Shown one piece after another: positions 1 through 8,988 of a stretch of 64,000 bases of DNA. This DNA comes from CAWAND01 sp963797485 (GTDB lineage Bacteria > Chloroflexota > Anaerolineae > Anaerolineales > E44-bin32), in assembly GCA_963797485.1 (NCBI GenBank), contig CAWCPF010000004.1:1-64000 (forward strand). The letters are read 5' to 3'. The notes beneath the pieces were generated by a model. The model searched no databases. It was not told the DNA's origin and was given only the letters and a program-made list of their open reading frames with translations. A program made the position numbers and the translations under genes. Every line of letters starts with the position of its first letter. Within the stretch, counting starts at the first letter, position 1.

Positions 1-984
1 GCGCACATGTTGTTGCCGGCCCCAAAGCCCCACGCCTTTCGGTCATCGTGTTGACTTCGAATGATCCCCGACAGGCGCGGCCTACGATTAAGTCCCCTTC
101 GGGCCCAAACGATCGCATCCGAGATCGAATTGGTCCTCATCCGCCTTGGACTCGGTCCGGCGCTCGAGCCCGGTCTGGTGGAGGCTTTCTGGGGCGTCCA
201 GCAGATCACCGACGACGGACGAACCTTTGGGGAGGTGCGTTCAGCCGCTGTCGTCGCCGCCAAGGCGTCGGTGGTGGCGTTTCTGGAAGATCACTGTCTG
301 GCAGAACCGCATTGGGCCGAGGTGCTTGCCGGCTGCATCGAGCAGGGCTGGACCGGTGTTGGGTGTGAGATGTACAACGCAAACAAGAGCGCCGGGATCA
401 GCCAGGCGGTCGGGTTGATGAACTACGGCGTCTACCTGGCCCCGGCCGTGCGGGTCGAGACGTACCTGATCCCGGGGCACAACGGAGCCTACCTGCGGTC
501 GGCTTTGATGGCGCTGGGGGATGACCTGCCAGTGTTCCTGAGAAGCGATACGGCGCTGAACGAGGCACTGGCCAGGCGAGGGGGGCGGCTGCTGCTCGAA
601 CCGAGGGCCAAGGTGGCCCACGCCAATGAGACCAGCTTGGCCGCCATCCTGGCCGGCTACTACTACAACACGCGCGCCATGGTCGCCACTCGCAGCCAGC
701 AGTTTGGTTGGGGCGCCGGCCAGCGCTGGGCGCGTATCCTGCTGTGGTGGGCCGTGCCCGTCATCCGGCTCGCCCGCTTGTACACGGCGGTCATTCGTTC
801 CCGGTCAGACCTGATTTGGCCCACAATGGTATGGACGCCGGTTATGGCCCTCGCCTGGCTGTCGACGGGGATTGGACAGGCCGTGGCGTTGGTGTTCGGG
901 ATTGGAGATGCCGATCGGAAGTTCCTGGAGTACGAAGCCTACCAGGTGAGGACAATGAACTTCCCCGGCTGGCCGGACCCGTGA
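1..984 (+). CDS. GT2 family glycosyltransferase, 5' partial, one frameshift
   Basis: Family 2 glycosyltransferase, presumably adding a sugar to a lipid-linked glycan at the inner membrane face. The reading frame is open to the left edge, and the nucleotide-sugar-binding start (PRLSVIVLTSND) lies in the frame of position 3. It continues as LRAQTIASEIELVL in the frame of position 61, so one extra C in the C-run at 94-97 breaks the gene. Further on come the acceptor-side segment (IPGHNGAYLRSAL) and C-terminal hydrophobic segments. The true start is probably just outside the window. The stop overlaps the GTG of the next gene (GTGA), so the two are translationally coupled. The family call is firm; sugar and acceptor cannot be told. 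Confidence 0.75.
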
Positions 985-1890
985 CCCGCCCAGGCAAACC
1001 GGCCGTGGCGGTCATCCTGCCCGCATACCTCTCGAGCCCAACCATCGCCGGCTGCCTGAGAGCCATCCAGGCGCAGACCTACCAACCATTTCGGGCGATA
1101 GTGGTGGACAGCTCGCCCGACAACTTGGTGGCTGACCTGGTTGAGGCCGAATTCCCCGAAGTCCAACTCGTCCGGAGCCCCGTGCGTCTCCTGCCCTCAC
1201 CAGGCGCGGAATGTGGGTGTTGGAGCCTGTGAGGAGCCTCTGGTGAGCTTCACCGACCCCGATATCTACCCTGCCCCCAACTGGCTGGATGAGCTCTGGG
1301 CTGTGTATGAGCGGCACGGCGGAGTGGTCGTGGGTTCCATGCTGGCGTTCAATCAGGACTGGACGGGACGGGGTATCCATCTCAGCAAGTTTGACACCTG
1401 GTTGCCCGGCGGCCCGGTTCGGCCGATGGCGCTGGCGATGACCGGCAGTATGCTGGTCTCCAGGCAGCTTCTCGGAGAACTCGGAGGCCTGGTTGGTGAT
1501 GAACTCCTGGGCGACCTGCTGTTGAGCTGGCGCGCGGCGCAGACGGGCGTTCCCATCACGTTCGCACCCGCAGCCGTCGTGTATCACGATCATCGTTCCA
1601 GCCTGGCGGGGTTCCTGGCCGAGCGCTGGGTTCGGGGGCAGGACTTTGCCCGCCTCCGAATTGGTCATATGGGTTGGGGAAGGGGGAAGTGCCTCGCCCA
1701 GCTTGTGATCACCTGGCTGCCCCTTCGGCTCGTCCATCTCGTGTGGCGCGTGGCACACAATGCCTGGCGCGCCAACCGATTGGCGGAGTTTCTGCTCACC
1801 TGCCCATGGGTGTTGGCCGGGCAATCGGCTTGGCTGGCGGGCGAAGGCAAGGTCTATCTCAAGTCGGCATTGGGCCGGCCCACTTCTTGA
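981..1890 (+). CDS. GT2 family glycosyltransferase, one frameshift
   Basis: Second GT2 enzyme of the locus. The GTG start at 981 overlaps the previous stop. The N-terminus VAVILPAYLSSPTIAGCL is the GT-A nucleotide-binding strand, and IVVDSSPDN and the metal-binding FTDPDIYP (DxD-like) follow. The frame breaks in the CCC run at 1194-1196: RSPVRLLP must join HQARNVGV, which needs removal of one base. After that come AMTGSMLVSRQLL and a downstream amphipathic tail with basic residues, usual for membrane-associated GT2 enzymes. Corrected length is about 302 residues, normal for the family. It lies directly before a GT4 gene. Substrate unknown. Confidence 0.78.
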
Positions 1891-1898
1891 CGGCTCCG

Positions 1899-3071
1899 AT
1901 GCGAATCCTGATCTTGATCCATAACATTGCCGACCGCAGCGGCAGTTCTTCCCGAGCCAACGGCCTGGCACGCGGGCTGGCGGCCCTGGGTCACCAGGTC
2001 GACGTAGTCTGCGCCTCTGGCCAGGCAGGGCTCAGGCCGGTGGTCCGGGTCTTGGACGGCGTGCGGCTCATCGAATCGCCTGACCCGGCGCCGGCTCGAG
2101 TTCAGGCACGCCGGGTTCGGTGCATGGGACTTGGCCTACCGGATGAGGTGGGTCTCATCGGAGCGATACGACCTGGTCCATGCCTTCGAGCACCGGCCGA
2201 CTGCCCTTCTGCCCGCCCTGTGGCTGAGGCGGAGCAGGGGTGATCCCGCTTATTTCAGATTGGGCGGACCTTTGGGGGAAAGGGGGGATTATCGGAGAAC
2301 GTTCGATGCTCGGCCGGTGGACAGTCGGGACCTATGACCGGGCTGTGGAGGCACGCGCCCATGCAGCTGTCATCGGCGATGACCGTCGTGAGCACCCGGA
2401 TGAAAGCCCATGCTGTGAAGATGGGCTATCCGTCTTCGCGTGTGTCGGTGATCTTCCCGGGGGCAAATCCGGACCTGGTCTGGCCGGTCGATGTCCAAAC
2501 GGCTCGAACACAGTTTAGGATTGACCTGCAAGCTCAAGTTGTTGGCTATATGGGCATCTCCAGCTATGACGATGAATTGGCCGGCCGGACCTTTGCCGAA
2601 CTGGCCCGGACCCTGCCCGGGGCTCTCTTGTTGGCGATTGGCCCCCCCAAACCCAAGCTCCAAGCGGTCATCGAATCGGCGAATCTCCAGGCCTGGTTTC
2701 GGGACCTCGGATACGTACCATCCAACTCCCTCGGCGCGGCCTTAAGTTGTGCCGATGTCCTTCTACTCCCGTTTTCCGATCGTCCTGTCAATCAATGCCG
2801 ATTTCCAAGCCGGTTTGGGGAGTATCTGGCCGCTGGACGGGCGATGGTGGTAAACGAGACGGGTGACCTGGGCGAGGTCGTGCGCGGCGAGCACGTCGGG
2901 TTGGTGACGCCCGATCGACCCAAGGAGATGGCACATGCCGTTCAAGTCCTATTGGAGGACACCGGCTTGGCAAGGGAGATGGGAAGCAGGGCCAGACAGC
3001 TGGCCGAAACCCGGTTCTCGTGGAACGCTTTGGCGCGCGATGTGGAAAGACTGTATCTTCGTGCCATGTAA
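1899..3071 (+). CDS. GT4 family glycosyltransferase, about three frameshifts
   Basis: GT-B fold glycosyltransferase. ATG at 1899 (MRILILIHNIADRSGSSS) sits 8 bases after the previous stop and gives the typical first Rossmann strand with a glycine/serine-rich acceptor loop. Corrections are needed near 2120, 2238 and 2367, each by removing one base. The C-terminal half from 2370 is intact: VSVIFPGANPD, GYMGISSYDDELAG, a GYVPS linker, then the nucleotide-sugar site (PSRFGEYLAAGRAMV), where an E within the FGEYLAAG loop replaces the usual EX7E layout. Corrected length is about 390 residues, normal for GT4. The error density is high, so genuine decay is possible, though the neighbours suggest sequencing errors. 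Donor and acceptor unknown. Confidence 0.7.
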
Positions 3072-3177
3072 AGATCCCTCATGGCCCCGAGTCGTTTAGG
3101 CGTAGAGATGCGGTCCCATTCTGGACTCGGGATCCAATGCCGGGGAACCACCGGCCGCCTGCAGGTTACACGGACCG

Positions 3178-4812
3178 ATGACGTCTCAAATGGCCGGCGG
3201 ACTGCCTCCAAGAACGAACGTCCTTGGGGTCGGCGTTCATCCGATCAACATGGACCAGGCCCTGGAGGCGATCGACGGCTGGATCGAGCGCGGCGAGCAG
3301 CACTACGTCTGCCTGGCGCCCGTCCATAACATCCTCGCCTGTCAAGACGATCCGGATCTCAAATCGATATTCAATCACAGCGGGCTGACGACCCCGGATG
3401 GCATGCCTTCGGTTTGGATTTGCCGTCCGCGGGGCTACAAGCAGGCCGGCCGTGTTTATGGCCCCGACCTCATGGCCGCCGTGTGCCAAACCACAGCCGC
3501 CACGGGAGAACGTCACTTCCTGTTGGGGGGCCATCCGGGCGTTCCCGAGATAGTCCGGGAAGAACTGCAGGCCAATTATCCGGGCCTGAATATCGTGGGC
3601 ACATTCTCACCACCCTTTGGCCCAGGGGATCCCGACAGCGAAGAGCAAACATTGGCCGCCATCAATGGCGTGTCGCCGGACATTGTCTGGGTGGCCCTCG
3701 GCTCTCCCAGGCAGGAGAGGTGGATGGCGGAGCATCTGGACAAGCTCAACGCCAGCGTGCTCATTGGCGTAGGGGCGGCCTTTGACTTCCTGTCGGGAAG
3801 GAAACGGCAGGCGCCTCGATGGATGCAGACATCAGGCTTGGAGTGGTTGTTCCGATTGACAACCGAGCCCCGTCGCTTGTGGCGCCGGTATGCACGCTAC
3901 CCGCTCTTTGTTGTGTACTTTGCGGTCCAGCTGCTCGGCCTCAGACGGTTTGAAATGGACACCGGAGGCGGTTTGGCCGAGGAGGCCCAGGGGGTCGACA
4001 ACGGCGGACGGCGTGGTGCGCCCTCGCCTCCCGAACTGCTTGCCGAGACCTCCCATGCGGACATTCTGGGTGTGCGCGTTCATGCACTGACCGTGGCCGA
4101 CCTCCACGCAATCATTGAGTACGCCGTGACGACCGGCAACAAAGTCCTGTTGCCCAATGTCAATGCCCATGCCCTGAACTTGGCCTACGAGCATGCCTGG
4201 CTGCGCGACTTTCTAAACCATTCCACCGCCGTCTTCCCGGATGGAACGGGTGCCCTTTTTGCCGCCCGCCTATTAGGCACGAATCTCGGAAAACGAATCA
4301 CATACGCCGACTGGATGTGGCAGCTTGGGGCCGTCAGCGCTGAACGCGGGTTCAGTCTCTACTTTCTTGGCGGGCGGGACGGGGTGGCCCATCGCGCGGC
4401 GGAGGCTCTGGCGAACCGATGCGAGAGCTTGAGAATTGTGGGGGCGCACCATGGCTACTTCGACAAGTCCCCAGGGAGTGCGGAGAACGAGGCCGTCGTG
4501 TCTGAAATCAACCGCCTGGCGCCGGATATTCTGGTAGTGGGATTTGGCATGCCGCTGCAGGAAAGGTGGCTAAGCCAGAATTGGGATCGGCTCGATGCCC
4601 GCGTCGGGCTGACGGGAGGGGCCGTCTTTGACTACTTGTCAGGCCGGCTCAGACGGCCGCCCAGGTTTCTGGTGGATCACGGCCTGGAATGGCTCGGGCG
4701 GCTGTTGATCGAGCCGAGGCGGCTCTGGCGTCGCTACTTGCTGGGTATCCCGCAATTCTGCTTGCGGGTAATCAGGCAGAGTGCGACGCAGGGTCGTGGC
4801 CCCAGGCGCTGA
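3178..4812 (+). CDS. Tandem-duplicated WecB/TagA/CpsF (GT26) glycosyltransferase
   Basis: GT26 enzymes such as WecB and TagA transfer ManNAc or a related sugar to an undecaprenyl-PP-linked acceptor at the membrane. This 544-residue protein holds two complete GT26 domains, where the family is normally about 240 residues with one. Copy 1 (about residues 12-265) has TTPDGMPSVW, LLGGHPG and WVALGSPRQERWM. Copy 2 (about 295-535) has VFPDGTGALFA, FLGGRDG and VVGFGMPLQERWL. Each ends in the basic EPRRLWRRY stretch thought to contact membrane. The linker near residues 260-290 is polar. Both copies keep the PDG aspartate motif, so both may be active. It closes the first rightward run and faces the leftward block. 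Confidence 0.88.
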   Translation: MTSQMAGGLPPRTNVLGVGVHPINMDQALEAIDGWIERGEQHYVCLAPVHNILACQDDPDLKSIFNHSGLTTPDGMPSVWICRPRGYKQAGRVYGPDLMAAVCQTTAATGERHFLLGGHPGVPEIVREELQANYPGLNIVGTFSPPFGPGDPDSEEQTLAAINGVSPDIVWVALGSPRQERWMAEHLDKLNASVLIGVGAAFDFLSGRKRQAPRWMQTSGLEWLFRLTTEPRRLWRRYARYPLFVVYFAVQLLGLRRFEMDTGGGLAEEAQGVDNGGRRGAPSPPELLAETSHADILGVRVHALTVADLHAIIEYAVTTGNKVLLPNVNAHALNLAYEHAWLRDFLNHSTAVFPDGTGALFAARLLGTNLGKRITYADWMWQLGAVSAERGFSLYFLGGRDGVAHRAAEALANRCESLRIVGAHHGYFDKSPGSAENEAVVSEINRLAPDILVVGFGMPLQERWLSQNWDRLDARVGLTGGAVFDYLSGRLRRPPRFLVDHGLEWLGRLLIEPRRLWRRYLLGIPQFCLRVIRQSATQGRGPRR

Positions 4813-4883
4813 GCACAGGCTCGATCGGGGATGGCCGAGATGCCCGGCAGAGCATGTGCGCCGGACGTGAATGGCCCGGCAAC

Positions 4884-6134
4884 CTACCAAGGAAGAAGTC
4901 GATTGACAGCCAGCCCAATCCGCCACAAGGTGGGCCGCAGCCACTGTGTCGCGCGCCGAATGTGGGGATGTGACAGGGACCTCTGACGCGCACGTCTCAC
5001 CCATCTCAGGCCCAACCAGCGGTCAAGTCGGTCTGTCCGGACAAATGCGCTTCCTATCGCATCGGCGATGTCTTCCCGGCCGTGCGCGACGGCATAGGCT
5101 TGGAGACTTCGGTATTGATGCAAGCCCCCGCTCAGGTACACATGGCTCAAGCGTCGGAGATCAAGCTCCCCGCCGGGAAAGGCCGGGGAATCGGCCAGCT
5201 CCCCGTGGATCTCCAAAAACGCCATAACCGCCAGGCATTTTCGACACCGACCACAATTCTCCCCCGAGTTCGTATCGAAGCAGACGCGGAGCTGCCCGAG
5301 CGCCTCCGGGAAGCGTCTAAGAAACTCGAGCTTTTCAAACCGGTCGACCCCATAGCCCAGGTGACAGATGGCTGTCTTTTGGGTCGAAAGCAAGGGGTCG
5401 GTTTCTGGATGCGAGCCGTGGGGCTGGGCCCGGCCCGGGAACAATCCAGCCGAAATGAGCACTCGGGAATATCGATTGCCCAGAATCAAGCCGGCGCCTG
5501 CCAGCAGTGGCCCAAAGGCTAATCCTCCCCAGTCTGCCTCGCGAAATCGTGTCTGTCGCGCATTGGTGGCCACCTTAACCAGAGTCGTCCCAGTCGAGAC
5601 CGCCGCCCTTTCGGCTAAATGAGTGATCCGGTCGAAAGCCCGATGATTGTCAACGGCGATATCAAAACCGTGGATCAAGATCAGGTCATCAATAGCTTCT
5701 TCGCCGGTCCCCTGGCCGTGCAGCAGCGAATAAAAGGAGTCCACACCTCCAGAGAAGAACAACGCCGTTTTCAGATCCTTGGGGGCGGGGGTTGATTTCT
5801 GCGGGTCGGCCTCGATGAGAACCGGGTGAAGTTCCGGGTACCAGCTGTGCCAAACCTCCATCAACCGATTCGCGTTGCCCAGAAGTTGGGGGTCAACCGG
5901 TAGGGCCATGCCTAAAGGACAACCTAGTGCCATTGCCAGCGGTAGCATGCAAACCAGCCAGGGATTTCCGCTGGTGTCGATCCCATCAGACAGGTGATCT
6001 GGCAGATCAAACCACAGGCGTTCCGCCCGTGAGAACCTGCCCGGATACAAGACCTGCGCCGAAAGCCTGAGGCATTGCGGGCGCTGCGGGGAACGGTCGA
6101 GGCGCAGATCGCCAATCTCGAGTCTATTCGTCAA
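4884..6134 (-). CDS. QueC-like PP-loop ATP pyrophosphatase (copy A)
   Basis: N-type ATP pyrophosphatase of 416 residues. The PP-loop FFSGGVDSFYSLL is at about 125-137. A cysteine set C285, C294, C297, C300 (CX8CX2CX2C) matches the zinc site of QueC, which makes preQ0. The N-terminal 110 residues (SGNPWL, PVDPQLL, WHSWYPEL) are not part of QueC. HPETDPLLST at about 242-251 is shared with the next gene. PP-loop enzymes adenylate a carboxylate or similar group before ammonia or amine attack, so this protein may amidate, ligate or convert a glycan or protein group. Context is exopolysaccharide synthesis and no other queuosine gene is near. Its ATG at 6134 overlaps the end of copy B by 11 bases. 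Function unknown. Confidence 0.75.
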   Translation of the reverse strand: MTNRLEIGDLRLDRSPQRPQCLRLSAQVLYPGRFSRAERLWFDLPDHLSDGIDTSGNPWLVCMLPLAMALGCPLGMALPVDPQLLGNANRLMEVWHSWYPELHPVLIEADPQKSTPAPKDLKTALFFSGGVDSFYSLLHGQGTGEEAIDDLILIHGFDIAVDNHRAFDRITHLAERAAVSTGTTLVKVATNARQTRFREADWGGLAFGPLLAGAGLILGNRYSRVLISAGLFPGRAQPHGSHPETDPLLSTQKTAICHLGYGVDRFEKLEFLRRFPEALGQLRVCFDTNSGENCGRCRKCLAVMAFLEIHGELADSPAFPGGELDLRRLSHVYLSGGLHQYRSLQAYAVAHGREDIADAIGSAFVRTDRLDRWLGLRWVRRARQRSLSHPHIRRATQWLRPTLWRIGLAVNRLLPW

Positions 6135-7338
6135 GGCGGCTCCGGCGAGAAGGAAGTTTGTGGTTGATCCACACCGCCATCCTTCGCAACTTCTGGTAAG
6201 CGGGAGCGAGCCAGAAGTGAGCCCACGGAGTCATGGCGAGGAGGAGACGAAAGCGCCAGATGAGCCCGAACAGCATCCATCGATTGAGGCGAGCCGTGCG
6301 TTCAAAGGCGCCCAGTATGGCCTCGGCGATGTCTTGGCGGCCGTGGGACTGAGTATAGGGGATCAAGTATCGAAAGTAGCGCCATTCTCGGCCGAGGTAT
6401 TGGCGTCGGATAAGGTCGACGTCGACGACTTTGGCCGGGAAGGTCCGGCTCAGCCTGAGTTTGTCGATCACCTCGAGGACCACCATAGTGCGCAGGCACT
6501 TGAGGCAGTGTCCGCAGTTGTCGCCCCGCGGCGATTCCCAGCACACCCTCAGGTGGTCGAGTGCAACCTGGTATTGACTTATATATTCGGTCTTGGGAAT
6601 CCGGTCCGCCCAGTCTCCGTAGTGGACGAAACTCGTTCGCTCGGTCGAAAACAAGGGATCGGTTTCGGGATGGCTCCCTGCCGGGTGAAGCGCCTCGCCC
6701 GACCAGGTGGAGGAGATCAGAAGCCGCCGGTAGCGGCTCTCGAGGGCCAGCCCGATGGCGCCGAGCAATGGACCGCTTCCCATTTGATCCCAGTGGACCA
6801 TTCGATAGCGCGTCGAACGCAAGTTGGTAGACGCTAAAAGCAGCGGAAGGCCCAACTCCTGGGCGGCGTCGCGGGCCGTGGCGACGGCTGTCTCATAGGC
6901 GGTTTGGTTGTCGAGCAGGATATCCGCTCCTCGGACGAAGATGAGTTCATCGATGGCGCCAGGGTCCTCGGCTTGGGAATGCAGCACGGTATAGAAGGAA
7001 TCCACGCCCCCGGAGAAGAAGGCCGCCGTTTTGTCGCCGAATGGTTCAACAGCAGCGCCCCGCTCGGCAGCGATGGGGATAGGAGAGAGTGCGGGGTACC
7101 AGGAGGTCCACAAGCCCTGCAGCGCTTGGGCATGCTCCAAGAGCAAAGGATCGACGGGCGCCTCGAGTTCGAGGGGCTCGTGGCGCGCCAACGCCAGCGG
7201 CAACATGGCCGCCAGCCACGGATTCCCGCTGAGACTCAGCCTGTCAGCCATGGTCGAATCGAATTCGAACCAGACCTGCTCCACCGCGTGCCAGAGGGCT
7301 TCGGTAGCGGATTTGAGCCTGGAGGCGTACTCGGCCAA
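6124..7338 (-). CDS. QueC-like PP-loop ATP pyrophosphatase (copy B)
   Basis: Paralogue of the downstream gene, 404 residues from a TTG at 7338. The PP-loop FFSGGVDSFYTVL lies at about 107-119. C266, C275, C278 and C281 repeat the CX8CX2CX2C zinc spacing exactly. SGNPWLAAMLPLAL, PVDPLLL and HPETDPLFST are shared with copy A. The start is doubtful: an ATG near 7383 (MRVSAPQ) lies one frame off, and removing one C from the CCCC run near 7350 would join it, adding about 15 residues. Retention of both ATP and zinc motifs suggests two active or paired enzymes rather than a decayed duplicate. It is transcribed after the pyruvyl transferase gene, with 161 bases between them. Confidence 0.75.
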   Translation of the reverse strand: MAEYASRLKSATEALWHAVEQVWFEFDSTMADRLSLSGNPWLAAMLPLALARHEPLELEAPVDPLLLEHAQALQGLWTSWYPALSPIPIAAERGAAVEPFGDKTAAFFSGGVDSFYTVLHSQAEDPGAIDELIFVRGADILLDNQTAYETAVATARDAAQELGLPLLLASTNLRSTRYRMVHWDQMGSGPLLGAIGLALESRYRRLLISSTWSGEALHPAGSHPETDPLFSTERTSFVHYGDWADRIPKTEYISQYQVALDHLRVCWESPRGDNCGHCLKCLRTMVVLEVIDKLRLSRTFPAKVVDVDLIRRQYLGREWRYFRYLIPYTQSHGRQDIAEAILGAFERTARLNRWMLFGLIWRFRLLLAMTPWAHFWLAPAYQKLRRMAVWINHKLPSRRSRLDE

Positions 7339-7499
7339 TTCCTTGGGGTGATGAGACCCTTTGGGGAGCTGATACGCGCATGGCTATGTGTCAGTCCTCC
7401 CGCTCGCTCAACCGGCTCATAGAGGGTCTTGGGCCCACCAAGCAGGCAAACTGCCAGCGTGGGCACTTTTGATAGGCCGGCACGCATCTCCTTGCCAGC

Positions 7500-8711
7500 C
7501 TAGCCACGGTCGATTTGAGCCCCCCATGCTTGGTAGGCCTCAAGCGAGCGTTGAACCTGCTGAGAAACCATGTCTAGCAGGGCCGCCCGGCGGGACTCGG
7601 CCCTGTGCAAGAGGCCGGCAGCAAGGTCTGGCAAGACGGCTCGATCCTCCGGATCGTCCATTTGGATCATCCGGCAGTCTTCGGGGAATTGGCTGGCGAG
7701 CCCTGAAAACTTGCGCTGGTAATAGTCGGTCTTAGCCAGACAGATGGCCGGGATCCCCTGTCCCAGGGCCAATACAGCACCATGGTAGCTCCCCGTGATC
7801 ACCAACCGGCAGCTGGAGATCGCTTCCAGAAGCGCCGGCACGGTAGGCGCGTGTGTGGGCCCCGCCTGCTTCAGGTTGACCCGTTGGAGCCATGCGGTCA
7901 CGGCGCCAAGGTCGCTGGTGTGGATGGCTAGCGGGACGGCTGACCCGCATTCTCTGCCGAGGGCGTCAACGGTCGTCCGCAGGAGACTGTCAAGCGAGGT
8001 CCGATCGTTCAGTGAGAAACCGCTATAGGGTGCGAACCTCAAGTTCAGTCCAAGCGAATCCCCCATCACACCGGTCCGAAAACGACGGGCGAGCTGCAAC
8101 GCGTCGTCACCGGTCACAGGGAAGGCGGCCTCTTCCTCACCCAAGAGGTCAGACAGCAGTAAAGCGCTGGGTCTGTCCCTCACTGTGATCAACCCGACCT
8201 TGGGAAGAGTGGAGCTGATGGCCCGCTTGAGCGTGCGGCCCGTGAGAGGGCCCACGCCCTGGCTGAAAAGGGCCGTCGGCTTGCCGGAGCGAGCGGCGTG
8301 GTCGAAGAGGTCCAGTCGACGCACGGCAGCCGGCAGGAATGGGTCGGCCAGGATCCCGGACCCAGCGTGGACGACGAGGTCGGACCCCTCGACCGCGCTC
8401 GTCAACGTTCGTTTATATGGCGCGGGGAGAATCTGACTGAGGCTCACCTCTGCCGCCGCGCCAAGACGCTCTGGAACGATGGAAACCCTGGCTGAGAAAA
8501 ACCCTTTGAGCCTTGCCCAGGTTGCTGGATAGTTGACAACGACCGGAACGGCCCGCGGGACATGAGTGGCCAGAGCTTGTCCATCTCGGGTGATGACGCG
8601 TATTTCTGCGTCGGGCCAGAGTGAAAGTAAGCGCTCCACCGTCACCTGAAGCATGGCCACATCGCCCAGATTGCTCAGATCCGTGCTTCCGTGTTCGACG
8701 AGAATGCGCAT
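7500..8711 (-). CDS. Polysaccharide pyruvyl transferase family protein
   Basis: Member of the CsaB/WcaK/AmsJ family, which adds ketal-linked pyruvate from phosphoenolpyruvate to sugar residues of secreted polysaccharides. ATG at 8711 (MRILVEHGSTDLSNLGD) gives 403 residues and the characteristic start, with the N-L-GD nucleotide-like site. Reading upstream to 8951 only adds non-family sequence. Family landmarks: HAGSGILADPF, FSQGVGPLTG, the GDDA segment, and the C-terminal SCRLVITGSYHGAVLALGQG with the conserved GxxHG-like loop (SYHGAV). It heads the leftward block with the two PP-loop genes and is divergent from a GT2 gene, with 277 bases between. Acid groups added this way usually control gel properties and S-layer binding. 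Confidence 0.85.
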   Translation of the reverse strand: MRILVEHGSTDLSNLGDVAMLQVTVERLLSLWPDAEIRVITRDGQALATHVPRAVPVVVNYPATWARLKGFFSARVSIVPERLGAAAEVSLSQILPAPYKRTLTSAVEGSDLVVHAGSGILADPFLPAAVRRLDLFDHAARSGKPTALFSQGVGPLTGRTLKRAISSTLPKVGLITVRDRPSALLLSDLLGEEEAAFPVTGDDALQLARRFRTGVMGDSLGLNLRFAPYSGFSLNDRTSLDSLLRTTVDALGRECGSAVPLAIHTSDLGAVTAWLQRVNLKQAGPTHAPTVPALLEAISSCRLVITGSYHGAVLALGQGIPAICLAKTDYYQRKFSGLASQFPEDCRMIQMDDPEDRAVLPDLAAGLLHRAESRRAALLDMVSQQVQRSLEAYQAWGAQIDRG

Positions 8712-8988
8712 ATCGAATGAAGCCTGAAAACTCCCTGCTGGGGGAGCCGACGAGCGTAGGGTGGTCAATCCTATCGCATTTACCTCGAACTGGAGAGCCA
8801 CCAGAGGATGGCACGCGAACTTCGTTAGAATCCTGCGGGCGATAGGCTCCCCAGTGTATACTTTCGACTTCGAACTTGAGCAACCACCTGACCCCCTTTG
8901 CCTGGAGCCGTCCGCCAGCCCTGGGTCTCGGCCAGACCAGCCCGGAAGCAATACCGACCCCTGGTGGACCTCAGTGAGGTCTTGCGTG
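8712..8988. promoter_or_regulatory. Divergent intergenic region, candidate promoter
   Basis: This gap separates the leftward pyruvyl transferase from the rightward GT2 gene and must hold both promoters. A rightward TATACT box preceded by TG (8855-8862) is the best -10 candidate. No convincing -35 was seen. Long open frames cross it on both strands but carry no family signal. Confidence 0.3.

Noticed and set aside
4884..7338. Assignment of the PP-loop pair as queuosine QueC
   Set aside because: N-terminal extensions, tandem copies and lack of other queuosine genes argue against it, although the zinc spacing is the same.
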